Below, piece by piece: positions 1-11,600 of a stretch of DNA of 64,000 nt. The notes beneath the pieces are model-generated. The model searched no databases. It was not told where the DNA came from and saw only the letters and a list, made by a program, of their open reading frames with translations. Position numbers and translations under genes: made by a program. This stretch comes from Fasciola hepatica (Eukaryota; Platyhelminthes; Trematoda; Plagiorchiida; Fasciolidae), in the NCBI GenBank assembly GCA_948099385.1, contig CANUEZ040000161.1:3596001-3660000 (forward strand). Reading direction: 5' to 3'. Numbering within the stretch: position 1 is the stretch's first letter; each line of letters starts with the position of its first letter.

Positions 1-940
1 TGAACAACCGTGCTGCCTGTAAAAAGCCGGTGACCGATCAGGCGGTTCATACACCTTTTGAATAGCTGTCTGCCAGTCGAGGACACCCAAAACGTTTTAG
101 TGGACCTTACCCCGCTCAGGATAGCTGAGTAACACGCAAGCAATGGCCTTATCTGATGACGGTCCATATTCGCATACGTCACACTACAGACCACGGGCTG
201 CTGTAGCTTTTATGTAGGAAGATCGCTGCCAGTCGAAAACTCTGTCACGCTCTCTAACACCGGTGATCGTCCGCGACCGCTTACTGTGAGCTGTCACTCA
301 TTTGCGGATAACCACTGGCTTGATCCATCCACGGCCTGGAGACACGCATGGTAGCATTAGGCTATGCCTTCTCAACTCACCAAGGGACAGAGGAGTCCCA
401 GCAAGCATAAAACAAAACATCTGAAATAGGATTCGTGACAATCTTACTCATGGATGAACGCTGCTTTAATTTCAATATTTCCATCAGTTCCAAATCTCAC
501 TGATAGCCTTCTTCGTGATTCGCTCCCTATCTCACACTTAAAAAAACTCCATGGGTGACTTAACAACGCGTGCCATCATGCAATGTGGGCCGGCAGACCT
601 CAGCAGTCTAACGCTAATGCTGGCTTGCTATTCTTCCATCTTGCTAGATCCATCACCGGACATTCGCTTCGCCAACCCTCTATTGCCATTGTTTCGCTCA
701 TTTCTGAGGAACTGTGTCGTGAACTAGATTAATTTGTGCCCATTATTCTTCTTTATCACATGCTTGTGCATGAGTGTAATCGGAGGGACACATCCCATAG
801 CAACAAAGGTCTACTGCACTATTAGGGACAGCCGGAAACCGGATCCAGGGACTTGGAGTGGAAAATCACATAAGGTTCCAATAGGTCAGGTGTGGCAACG
901 AATCGGACGACAGTGGATTACTCTCTACCACTAAAGTAAC
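1..940. other. Unassigned intergenic DNA
   Basis: I see no gene, RNA or repeat that I can support here. Only short open frames occur (the longest, 734-934, about 66 codons, with a TTG start), and none shows a recognisable motif or a domain-like composition. The stretch is probably old intergenic or decayed repeat sequence. Confidence 0.5.
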
Positions 941-1014
941 CGGCGGTGGTGGAATTCGAACCTCTGACCCCCCAGATGGTGAGTAAACGCTTTAAACCAC
1001 TCGATCACCACCGT
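941..1014 (-). pseudogene. tRNA-like sequence (Ser/Leu-like pseudo-tRNA or SINE head)
   Basis: Read on the minus strand, this stretch has an A-box-like block (TGATCGAGTGG) followed about 40 bases later by a B-box-like block (GGTTCGAATTCC). Its ends, CGGTGGT and ACCACCG, can pair over seven bases like an acceptor stem. The distance between the boxes leaves room for a long variable arm, as in Ser or Leu tRNAs. The T arm looks about two bases short and does not pair properly, so I do not regard it as a working tRNA gene. A tRNA-derived SINE head or a pseudo-tRNA is more likely. The anticodon cannot be assigned with confidence. Confidence 0.6.
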
Positions 1015-1639
1015 GTTTATACAATAATGGTTTCTGCTTTCCAACTTTTACATATACCCGTGTTGTTAAAGGTTGAAGTCTAAATTGGAATGTCTTCTAT
1101 GTTGTGGTACATTAAGCCTTACCTCGTCAGTTGTGCATTTAATACGCCCTTTCTGTCCCATAAATTCACCACATGCTCTCTATGAATTTCAGCTCTCGTG
1201 CCGTATGTGTTCGGCGAATGAAGTCTATTGTCCAGGCCTCCTATCTTCTCACTTTCTCTCGGACGCTCTGGCTCAATCGCGTACTATAACATACGTCTAT
1301 AGCTCAATCATTCGAGTTTATTAAGATTTTTTATTCTAACAATCCATAAAACAATTATTTCGTCCGGAGCGTTTTAGAGCTGATTTACTTTTTCAGTTGA
1401 CAGCTGAACAGTGGATTCATTGGCACAAAACATTCAAAAACTTCCTTTCTATCGATAATATTCTTGATCTTTAATAGAACTTATGGACCTCATTCCCACC
1501 TATTTGTCACCGCGCGATTGACCGCTTGAACTTCCAGGAGGCCATACACTCTTGGACAGACTTACGTTAAGGCGAAGAGTGTTCTGTCAATACTTGCTGA
1601 CCACAACAAAACAAGAACCCAGTCAGACTGCTGGCCAGT

Positions 1640-1703
<64 letters not shown>

Positions 1704-2265
1704 TCGCACTTGCTTGAGAACAAGCCTGATACCAACGCAACAAAAAATTTATAAAGTCAAGAGGTGATTTAAGGGTCAACATAAGGATTTCAACAAGTAG
1801 AAGCAATTTTTTGTGGTATTTTCGCCGCACACGTTTAGCAAATTCTTTTTCTTCAATTGTTTATGGGAACCGGGAAGTCAACAGATAGGCCATACAGCAT
1901 TTGCGCCATTGTATTTGGTTCTGATCTATATCTCTCAGCGTCCCTAACCAACGGCAATCCTCATCTCTTGGGCCCCAACCAGGAGTGCGGAAAACACCAA
2001 CCGAAGTCAGAAACAAAGCTAACTCCTTCATGCCCCTACGTCCAGTCATGACCACTCCTTTAGCCTTTTTCAGTGCGAGAGGGTAAGTGATGGACAGTCA
2101 CATGCAAAACATGCCCGAGCCACCGGAGGCGGTGTAGAGCAATTATCGCGGGCAGAGGACAACTATCAGCTCTAAACGCACGATGACGAAACTCGTCATT
2201 GCTCACCCGAAATTCCCACCAGACACGAACAATGCTTCATTCCCGCAGAAATCATGTCTTGTTAA
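1015..2265. other. Unassigned DNA around an AT microsatellite
   Basis: Apart from the (AT)n tract at 1645-1700 I see nothing to annotate. The open frames that run through the microsatellite encode alternating Ile-Tyr and are artefacts of the dinucleotide repeat. Frames at about 1857-2055 on both strands have no recognisable motif. Confidence 0.5.
1645..1700. repeat. (AT)28 dinucleotide microsatellite
   Basis: There are 56 bases of uninterrupted alternating A and T, bordered by GC on both sides, so the tract with its borders is a perfect palindrome. It lies in non-coding DNA and is probably length-polymorphic. Confidence 0.97.
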
Positions 2266-2412
2266 ATACTGCAATTTCAAGACCGTTTTCCCCATGAACA
2301 CCGCGAGGTCATCCGTGACGCATTAATCACAGGACTGCTTTACAGTGCCACTCGTCAACGGCTACTGGAGACGCAAAGGTTAAACTTCCAACTGGATGCT
2401 GCAAAGGCGTGA
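2266..2412 (+). pseudogene. Ty3/Gypsy-type gag fragment
   Basis: From 2293 to the stop at 2410-2412 the plus strand reads about 39 codons containing blocks such as IRDALITGLL, QRLLE and FQLDAAKA. This is the pattern of the end of the retrotransposon gag (capsid-like) domain, where an 'RD..i.GL.d...r.rLL....ltl..A' signature is common. The preceding codons (YCNFKT, from 2266) lie in a neighbouring frame, so at least one frameshift separates them. No zinc knuckle, protease or RT follows within the next 2 kb. It is a short isolated remnant with no function. The family call rests on motif resemblance only. Confidence 0.55.
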
Positions 2413-5049
2413 TATAACATTAAGAGAGAAGAGCGTGGCTGTCGCAGCAAATGTTTGACTGATCGGCTTTGAAATTTCTCAAGACTTGACCAAACCCGAC
2501 CCTGAACGTTTTGATGCCCATCCGCGGGACGTCAGATCCTAGGAGAGCAGTAAAAATACTAGAATACTATGACAATTGGATTCCATACTCATGTGAGCAA
2601 CAGGAGCAATAAGTTGCTCACTAGAAAGGTCCTACCTATGATAAACGATATGAATCAAGACCACGAATCCAAAGTCGTTTTGACTGCATACACTACGTTG
2701 GGTGCTTCAGTGCAGCTGATTGTTTGTCAGGTACTTCGCAACTTATCAGCGTTGCATGAGCACGAAAAATAGTAGAACCACGATGAATATCAACGGCAGT
2801 TCAAAACAAAAGATGGAAGAGACACTCCACGGCAGCAGCTGACTAGCCCCGATTTCTTTCAGAAAAATTACCTCGTGACGAATGCATGAATTTTAATAGA
2901 AAACCTCGTCAAGAAAGAAAATGGAAATACTGGCTTTGACGAACAACAGTATTACTTCATTCAATCTCGGTATCGACAGCATAGAAATGGAACTGATGCA
3001 ACTACTGCAACGCAAATCGATAAATTGAGCTAGCATAGGTTACGAGTATAATCGTGATTAGGCGTCTTTTTGCATTGAATACCAATCTTGTGTTTTTGAA
3101 AATATATTGAGACCGCGTGTGTTTCAGGATTCATCGCCGACTGTGCCTTTTTGGGGACACTCAGTCGTACAACTAGAGAATGAGGGGCTCTAACTACGAA
3201 TTTACGTTTCTCCGGCGCTTAGATACAACGACAGTCTTACACACCTTCTGCAGATAAATTCAACGTCAATTAAGAGAGATTAAATTGATTGTTTCCTTTG
3301 GGGACGGTCGAACGCCCCCTGTGTTGCGTGCGCTTGCTTGTGCACTTATTATCAACGGAGATTAGGAACCTTGAAAAAGTTCAAAAAATTATTTAAAAGA
3401 CAGCCATTACTATCTGTGTTTTATTGAAGCTCAGAAAGCAGGAGAAATGAATATTTACTCTCAGTAAATAACACAAACAACATGGGATGCTATCAAAATA
3501 AAATGAACTGAACCCCTAAGGACAGAACTTCGAACAGCCGAATAAATTATCAACAGAAATGAGGTATTATCATTAGTTTAACGAATATCACTCACCAAAA
3601 ACGCCTGGGACGGTCGGAATACCACCAAGTGCGGAAAAATCCACTTGGCCGCACTTAAGGACGGGCATTATTTCTGGACAAACTTTAGGAAACAACACGA
3701 TAAAACAAATGTGCAAACCCGACGCAGCGTCCCTTTACAGACCAGGTCAGGTCACAGGACTTGAAAACCTAGATCAATACAAAGATACGAGGCTGATGTC
3801 CAAAATATTCCCATATTTTATTCAATATCTTGGTGTCTGAATAAAACCGGTGAGCTGGGAGATAGTTCACTGGATAAAGGAGAAGTGGGAAAGTGGAAGA
3901 GGATCCAGAATACACATCTTGGCAGTATCTCGCTTCTTGTACTGCCGGTGAACTGTAGGACAGCCCTCTGGACTACGAGGAAGGGTACAGGATGCTAGTC
4001 TTGGCTGACCTGCAGCTTCATCCTGGGAGTTAACTATGGTTTCTTGCCCCAATGAGCTTCGAACTTCGACAGTTTGCAGTCCGTTCTTTGTAGTAGCTTG
4101 GTAGAGCCTCACTTGTGGAGGATCAGGGTGCCGAGCAGGTTTTCCATCGGGGGAGGGGGCCGTAGGCCACCCCATCCCTCCCCCTGTGGTGTCGGCAAAG
4201 AAGAAACCATTGGCCTCTCCAGCGAAACTCTTATTGAGAAACAATTAGCAACGGTATCCGTCAACGGAATGGTGGAAGGTAAATAATGGTATCTTTACTT
4301 GGGCTACTTGCTGTCCTGGTTTCCACGCTGAATATCTTGTGACTCCGAAGTAGCACAGAAGCCAGAAGGGTGTCAGTAACCGAACAAGTTGGTTACTCTG
4401 CAGCGGTCAGTTTTGGTTTCTCAAAACACCCTTTCCCGCGTGGTTTCAGGCTTATCTGAAAAAGTTAGCCTAGTGGAAGTGTAAGCCTGGGTAAAAAGTG
4501 TACCTAAAAATAGGGGGGAATTTTTAACACGGAACAAGCAGAAGGGGGATCAGCTGAAATTGTATTTGATTGGAATAGTCTAGTAGAAATCTTCATTTGC
4601 GCTGCAGGAGAGAGAAAAGAAGTTACCTCAGGAAGGAGAGGTAAATATACGAGGACACTGTGTTTGGACTGAGTTTATTCGGGGAACAGGGAAGCTCGAT
4701 TTTGTCTAGTCAGGTCTTGAAGCGCACCACGGCAGCTGCTTCTACTTCAGTCTCTGATGGATAATTCCAGTCGCTCACTATTCTACATCTAAATAAGTTT
4801 GCCCCCACACCCAGGCAGCCTCACTATCTCGCAGTTGATGTGCGATGAGGTTTTCCGTTTCCCTCTCATTTTTAGCGGGGATTCGACGAAATACACTCGG
4901 CAGTGGTGGGTGCATAACTGGTGTGCATACCATCGAAGGAATTCTGGACGCTCGATTGGCCGTGGCCATTACCTGTCCTGTGCAGAATGAACTGAACTGA
5001 ACTAGGAGCACCTCATTTTGGTTCGGTATGGTATCCTCTGACTCGATGC
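2413..5049. other. Unassigned DNA
   Basis: I recognise no gene in this stretch. Two opposed open frames around 3867-4286 (125 codons minus, 70 codons plus) overlap each other and show no motif, so I leave them out. A small (TGAAC) run lies at about 4989-5003. The right end (about 4780-5050) may be the non-coding 3' tail of the minus-strand LINE that follows, but I cannot place its boundary. Confidence 0.5.
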
Positions 5050-6096
5050 TGACTGTCTCTTCACTTGGTCGGGAGCTTCGGTGAGTTAAACCTTTTCTTA
5101 TCCTCTCCAACAAGAATAGGATTTGGCGGTAAAATCTGTCCTTGTGGGACACTCAACTGATCCCCTTTATGGATCTGGCGAACCTTCGCTGAAGTAGCTT
5201 CCAGGACGGCCTCGTCGCGAACGAGCGTCGGTGCCCAGGATTCGACAAAGTGCTCCATGTAAACGATATGTTCAAGGTCCTTCTTCAAGCATGGCTCTCT
5301 CACTTTCACATAACATGATTTTATTCATCGCGAGACTGGGATTGTTGCGACGCACTTTTACTTGTTCATGTGGCACAACCCCACTTATTTGAATGTGGCT
5401 TTGACTGACCTCACACCACTAGCCTGCGCTTGTCGCACTGGACCTTAGTTATAAACAGGCACCGTTGGAAATTACCGTTGAGGTTCGTAAATGATAGGCA
5501 TTAACTACTTCCATAGTCGAGCATTTTCGAGTTTTCGGGCCAGCCTTGTGCTGAATTCGAGATTCGTCTGATCAAACCACTGTCTGCTGGAGCTAAGATT
5601 CTTACGGCCTACGCTTTATGTGCGGCCCCAAGACAGATTTGCATATGGCCCCAGTACCTCCGCTTCCCCCAATTTGACGTCGCTTCATTCTACGCCGGGA
5701 GTGCACTAGCTGCGGCCACGAGGAACCAATCGGATGGTTTTTTAGAGTACGCATTAAGTATCCTGGGATCGTTCACCTTGTCTGTGGTCCTCACCAAGTC
5801 AGAGTCCTTGGGATCTGCCGTCGACGGGAGAACCGGATTAGCTCTAGCCGTCAGTTTCTGGGCTTCCGTTGTTTAATGGCAGCCGCCGTCTTGCAGCCCC
5901 TCTGACAGGTGCGATAGGGAGGTATTTACCTCCGGTTATAAGTCGATGCTCAAGATGAAGCTGGGGTGTCGCGTACGATCGGCTATATCATCTGCGTAAA
6001 TCGTCAACCGCAGCGGCCTCTGGATAGAACCTTGTGGAACCGCACTGCTCATTAAAGCTAAACCAAATTTCGTGTCTTTAACTCGGACATAGCAGG
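5050..6096 (-). pseudogene. CR1-like LINE, 3' half of RT and C-terminal region (split by BEL insertion)
   Basis: Read from 6096 downwards on the minus strand, the translation begins directly with an RT block (CYVRVKD, then AVPQGS), followed by the polymerase box YADD with a short deletion just before it. These correspond to the 'SGVPQGS' and 'YADD' motifs of non-LTR retrotransposon reverse transcriptases. Nearer the 3' end, at about 5200, the block WAPTLVRD followed by VLEA matches the C-terminal tail that CR1-like LINEs carry after the RT. The same WAPTLVRD block recurs in the plus-strand LINE at 53.7 kb, so the two belong to one family. Stops and frameshifts are frequent. The 5' half of the same copy lies at 12781-14400, on the other side of the BEL element. 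Confidence 0.8.
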
Positions 6097-6475
6097 TTTA
6101 ACAGCCGGTCGAGGAAAATCCCCCTATTTCCCTCGCGATTCAGTGTTTTTCCCAACATCACTCATTTGCCTACACTGTTGACTTGTCCTTACGAACTGGT
6201 TGTTTTTCTGGACCAATTGTTGTTTGTTCGCTCCCAGAGCGCTACTTTGGCACATCCTTGTTCAGGACCTGCGTGACGCACGTGCTGTCTGCTCACACGC
6301 TGCTATTCGGTTTCTCGTTGTTGAGTCCTTGTGATCGTATTATTGAGGTTTGTGTATTTTTTATGTCATTGTTCATGTAATAATCTAGTATCGTAGAATA
6401 TCACGGATAATCGTCTTCTGATTTCGGGATCCGTTGCGAATTTGGCTACGCATTGCTCAAACGTTCGTTACAATA
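6097..6475 (+). repeat. 5' LTR of BEL/Pao element
   Basis: This is the left copy of the 379-bp repeat; every base has its partner 6305 bases to the right. Differences from the 3' copy fall at 6098, 6112, 6157, 6188, 6289, 6354, 6418 and 6474. Two of these changed the terminal dinucleotides (TT...TA here, TG...CA in the 3' copy). The LTR should supply the promoter, but I could not assign a TATA box or poly(A) signal firmly. A TGG-starting primer-binding site is not obvious directly after the LTR; the first candidate (TGGAACGAGG) is at 6491. Confidence 0.95.
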
Positions 6476-6513
6476 CTCAATAGATCAATTTGGAACGAGG
6501 AAAAACACGCAAA

Positions 6514-8058
6514 ATGCCAAGAAAAGAATCAAAAGCAGTGGAATCCGGACAGGAAGTAATACGGCAAGTCTCTGGGGAGGTTTTGGGTACATATGATTCT
6601 CTAGTTAATGCTAGATCGCCTAGTCCTGTCATTGCTAGTTCATGTGTTATTGAGAACAATATTGATCGTAAGGATGTCGATTTATATAAGCTGAGAATAC
6701 TAGAACTAGAGCAACAGTTACTATCGGCTAGACTACAGGCGCAGGAAGCAGAGAAGTGTACACAGAAACAGCGAGAGCATGAAACCAGTGACTTCGACAC
6801 TTCCGATAGGTTAGGGTGCAATAAGGTAGGGAACCCCACGCCGGTCACCGACTAAAAACCACCATCGATCGATCTGCCTAGAGTGGAGCTAACGGTTTTC
6901 GACGGGCGAGCTGAGCAATACTGCAAGTTTGTCAAGCAGTTCGAGACGTTCGTTGAAAATAAGGTAACCGACCCTGGGCAAAGGCTTCCCTACCTTACTC
7001 ACTACTGCTGGGGCCGAGCGCGAGAAGCTATCGACGGGTGCACCATGCTCGACCCAGAACAAGGCTACACAAGGGCAAGAAAGATTCTGAGGGACTTGTT
7101 TGGCCAACCTTTCAGAGTAGCCCGTAACCTAATAGAGGGCGTGATGGTAGAGGCAAAGAAAACCAAGAGAGACGTCTACACCATGGCCGACCTGGTGATT
7201 AAGATGCAGAACTGCTCAATAGCCCTCGACCATTTAGGTTACAGGGCTGACCTAGACGCCATGCACACTTTGGAAGGCATAGTCCGTCACCTCTCTCCCG
7301 AACTACAGGGTCGGTGGGCGGAAGAAGCAGAACGGCTAAGCCGAAGCGACAGAGAAGCCAACTTCGAAGACCTGACCGAATACTTGGACAGGCAAACGAA
7401 GATAGCTGACAGCAGATTCGGCCGACTCATCCGGGACAGCAACCAAGCAAACAAGCCCAGTACTAGCCAAACCCAAACCCCTGTACGGGAACATCCAAAG
7501 TACCAGCCTTGGACCAATACACACGTCATTTCACGAGATGCTACGGCGAAACCAAATTGCAGATACTGTGGTGCTGGCCATGGCCTACCAGAATGCCCCA
7601 AGTTCGGCAACGCCACAATAGACGAACGGTGGGGAATGGCGAGGATGGCAGGAGCATGTTTCATCTGTCTCAACACCACGCACCGGGCAGCAGCCTGTAG
7701 AACAAGGAATCGATGTGGTCATGAGGGCTGCACGGGCAGACACCATCGGCTGCTGCATCAGGCGAGAGTAACCATATCCGAGGCGAGTGCCAAGCCCAGC
7801 GTGATTTGTTCAACGTCACGATCTGCCAGTAAACCGGTACGTTTAGGCGTAGTGGCCGTGGGAGTAGTGACTCCGACTGGGATAGTCAAGGCGTTGGCTT
7901 TCGTTGATAGTGGATCCGACACCACTTTAGTGAAAGAGCGGTTTGCCGACAAACACCAACTGGCTAAAGGTGCGACGTCGTTGGCAGTGAGCACGGTGGG
8001 CGGAATACAGGTAATGACTGCCGGTAGATTAAGGCTGCAACTCATCTCTAGACACTAA
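6514..8058 (+). pseudogene. gag: BEL/Pao gag and N-terminal protease, interrupted by a stop
   Basis: The first ATG in good context is at 6514; an upstream TTG in the same frame is less likely. The first 113 codons are charged and probably coiled-coil, and end at a TAA (6853-6855). The same frame reopens at once and runs to 8056. Counting from 6883, residues 1-200 are a DUF1759-like gag domain. Two zinc knuckles follow: CRYC...H...C at 226-238, and CFIC...H...C starting at Cys259, then a Cys/His-rich tail ending in HHRLLH. The retroviral-type aspartic protease site DSGSDTTL has its catalytic Asp at 342. The frame ends after LQLIS because of a frameshift; the protease continues in the next frame. 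In an active element this would be one polyprotein for the particle shell and its processing. Confidence 0.92.
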
Positions 8059-8616
8059 CGAGGAAATTGAACCAACGGAGGCATTCACGTTAGCGGATCT
8101 CCCCATGCGAGCACCAAGGTCGGTGAACTCAATCTTGACTCGATGGCCCCACCTGCAGGATGTAACCGTTGTAGACTGGGAAGATGATGAAGTGGATCTC
8201 CTCATCGGCTGCGACGTGCCAGAGGCGCATTGGGTGGTTGACCAGAGAGTGGGCGACCGCCAGGCACCTTATGCCGTACGCACGGCCCTGGGATGGATGT
8301 TATACGGTCCAGTAGGGGTACGCGGTTCCGTGAATTACTTATCCGCCGAAACGGACCGCATAGAGTATCATCTGCAACGGCTGTATGAAAAGGAGTTTTA
8401 TGACATTGGAGACGAAAGACCGACGTTGTCTCGAGAGGATCACTTCGCTCTACAAACGGTGCGGCAAGGCACTAGAGGCCTCAAAAGCAGTTCGAGGTTC
8501 CCCTCCCATGGCGCACATCGGTCGACCCGTGGACTGACAACAGAAATTATGTTCTCCAACGATTACTACGACTAAAAGAACGCTTCATTCGAGACCAGAA
8601 TCTGTGGGAACGATAA
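8050..8616 (+). pseudogene. BEL/Pao protease C-terminus and linker to RT, frameshifted
   Basis: The polyprotein continues here in frame 2 from about 8050 (blocks FTLADLP, LTRWPHLQDV, DLLIGCD, GWMLYGP), which is the DUF1758-like region following the protease site in Pao elements. After ALQTV near 8462 the family-like reading moves through another frame and then returns to frame 1 at about 8527 (RLLRLKERFIRDQNLWER). It is cut again by a TAA at 8614-8616, immediately before the long pol frame. The second BEL copy on the minus strand (60-64 kb) has the same blocks in the same order, which confirms that this is the linker and not unrelated sequence. Confidence 0.85.
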
Positions 8617-8622
8617 GCGGAT

Positions 8623-11600
8623 TTGATGAAGCGAAACAAGGACCTCGGTTACGTTGAAAAGGTGCCTGTTAACACCGACAGCAAAGGGGGTATCTGGTAT
8701 CTACCTCAACACCCGGTTATCAACCCCAAGAAACCCAATAAACTGCGCGTGGTTTTCGACTGTGCGGCCAAGTTCCAGGGCAAGTCGTTCAACGATCGCC
8801 TACTACAGGGGCCTGACTGGACCACACCACTGATCGATGTTTTGTGCCGTTTCAGAGTGGGTAAAGTGGCTTTGTCTGCCGACATTAGGGAAATGTTCCA
8901 TCAGGTGAAGATTCCGGTAGGAGAACGAGATGCTTTGCGTTTCCTGTGGTGGGAAGGGAGCGACCGGGACAACGCAGTGGTGAATTATAGGATGACCGTC
9001 CACCCCTTTGGAGCCATATCGTCACCATTTTGTGCAAACTACGCCCTCCGAGAATCAACGAACAAACATGGCGATCTTGTACATCGGACGGTGGTAGAAA
9101 GCGTCAGCAGGAACTTCTACGTCGACGGCTACCTTGGGTCATTCGATGATGTGGAATCAGCTCTAGAGCAGTTCAGGGGTCTGACGAGATTGCTGGAAGA
9201 GGGCGGCTTCCATCTAACTAAATGGATGTCGAACGCTTCAGAAGTGCTGAAGGCCATCCCGTATCACGAAAAGGCCGAAAGGGTAAGATATTTGGACGGC
9301 TCTTCACTTCCTATCGAGCGCACCTTAGGGATACAATGGGACGCGGAAACGGACGATTTTGTTTTCGAACTAAACGTTCCCGAGCTGCCAATAACGCGTC
9401 GTGGCATACTATCTTCCGTCTCAAGTTTGTTTGACCCGCTCGGTTTCGTCTCACCATGGCTGCTACCCGGAAAGATCTTGCTGCAGCGGCTGTGCCGTAA
9501 GAAAGTTGATTGGGACCAGTCACTGGACCGAGGGGACCGGTTGGACTGGGAAGAATTTTTGAACACCTTGAAGAAATTGGGGGACATAAGAATCCCACGA
9601 TGTTTGACTCCTGGCCATGCGACACGGACTGGAGAACTACATGCCTTTTCCGATGCATCCGAAGTCGGTTATGGAGCTGTGGTGTATGGACGATGGTGCG
9701 CAGGAGATGGACAATATACCACGAGGATTCTGTTCGCCAAAGCCCGCGTTGCTCCACTGAAGTCGGTCTCAATCCCACGCCTTGAACTCAGCGCAGCCGT
9801 GTTGGCAGTCAGGGTGGTGCAAGCTGTGAAGAGATGTTTCGATCTCTACATTTGGTCGGTGAGCTTCTGGACGGATTCAACGATAGTACTTTACTATATC
9901 AACAACGTCCGGAGCCGGTTTAGTACTTTCGTTGATAACCGGCTCACGATTATCCACGATGAATCAGCCACGAACCAGTGGAATCATGTCAGGTCTGGCG
10001 ATAATCCAGCCGACCTGTGCTCCCGAGGTGCGAACAACTTCAGACAACTGGACACGTGGACGAGAGGGCCAAACTTCCTGCACTTGCCCAAACAAGACTG
10101 GCCCGTGTTCGAATTAAAACCCCCTACGGACATGGAACTGGAGATCAAAGGCGTCGTGATAGTGGCCAACGTCGTCGAAGCGACATCCATTCTATCGCGA
10201 CTGGTCAGGTTTTCTTCCTGGATGAAGACGCTTCGTTCGCTAGTTTGGTTAACCAGGTTCAAGAGAAATTTACTAGTCATGAAAGTGCTACGGCCCTCAG
10301 GCCGAATACGGGTCGGCCCGATAGGTTCCGATGAGCTACAAGCGGCAGAGTACGATATTTTCAGAATGATACAACGCGAGGCTTTCGCCCGAGAACTCAA
10401 GAAAGCGGAAGAAGTGGGGCCGACCAATAAAGACATGCCATCTCCAAGAGGTGAGCTGAAGCGTTTAAACCCCAAACTCATCAACGGACTGCTGCGGGTG
10501 GATGGTGGGTTGGCCAACGTCCACCTGAACTTCGACACAAAGTATCCTATACTGCTGCCTGCGAGACAACCTGTAGTAGAGCTAATGATTCAATACGTCC
10601 ACGCCGTGGAGGGACATGCCGGGGAAAGTCACGTGACGAACGTCATCCGAAAGCGTCTTTGGTTGTTGAGAGGACGAGAGACTGTAAAACGCGTAATCCG
10701 ACGGTGTGTGCAATGCAGGAGACGCAATGCCACAGCAGGCAAACAACTCATGGCCCCACTACCAGAATGCAGGGTGACTACGGGCTGGTGGCCGTTCAGT
10801 GACACCGGGTTGGACTATTTCGGGCCCTTGTGGATCAAGTGCGGGAAAAGATTAGAAAAGCGATACGGATGTATCATGACGTGCATGAAATCACGTGCGG
10901 TACACCTAAAAGTCGCACATTCGATGACGACCGATTCGTTTCTACGGGCCTTGCAAAGATTTATCAACCGAAGAGGCGTACCGGCCGATATATACTCAGA
11001 TAATGGATCGAACTTTGTGGGCGCTCACCGGGAATTGCAGCGTTGGTACAAGAACATAAACAGGGACGAACTGCAGGATCGAACCGTGGCCTACGGCATA
11101 CGATGGCATTTCAACCCCCCACAGGCCAGCCACCGAGGCGGCATATGGGAACGCATGATCCGGTCCGCCAGACGGATATTGCTGTCAATCATGGAGCAGC
11201 ATCCGCCTGACGACGAGACGCTGAACACCGTCATGACTGAGGTGGAGCGAATCCTGAACAACCGCCCCCTGGTTCCAGTATTGAACGGCGACCCCACCCA
11301 CCTGGCGCTCACCCCAAACGACTTATTGACGCTAAGTACGAACGAGGGTTTCCAAGGGCCGGTAAACCTTCGTGGGAGCTATCTCCACGGGTGGAAGCAA
11401 GCAAACTATCTGGCCAAGGTCTTCTGGAGGCGATGGCTACGGGAGTACCTACCGGCTTTGCAGACTCGACAGAAGTGGCTGGCCAAAACAAGACCATTCA
11501 AAGTTGGGGACGTGGTTATGATCGCCGACGAACGCGCACATTTCAGCACTTGGTCTTTGGGAGTAGTTACGGAAACCATCAAAAGCACTGACGAAATGAT

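Noticed and set aside
1552..1830. Open frames with Ile-Tyr runs on both strands
   Set aside because: They are produced by the (AT)28 tract; the same artefact occurs at 18228-18836.
3867..4286. 125-codon minus-strand frame and 70-codon plus-strand frame
   Set aside because: They overlap on opposite strands, show no motif and no supporting context.
7287..7679. Minus-strand frame of 130 codons inside gag
   Set aside because: It is the shadow of the gag frame, whose zinc knuckles are unmistakable on the plus strand. The same applies to the minus-strand frames at 9264-10538 and 11091-11639 inside pol.
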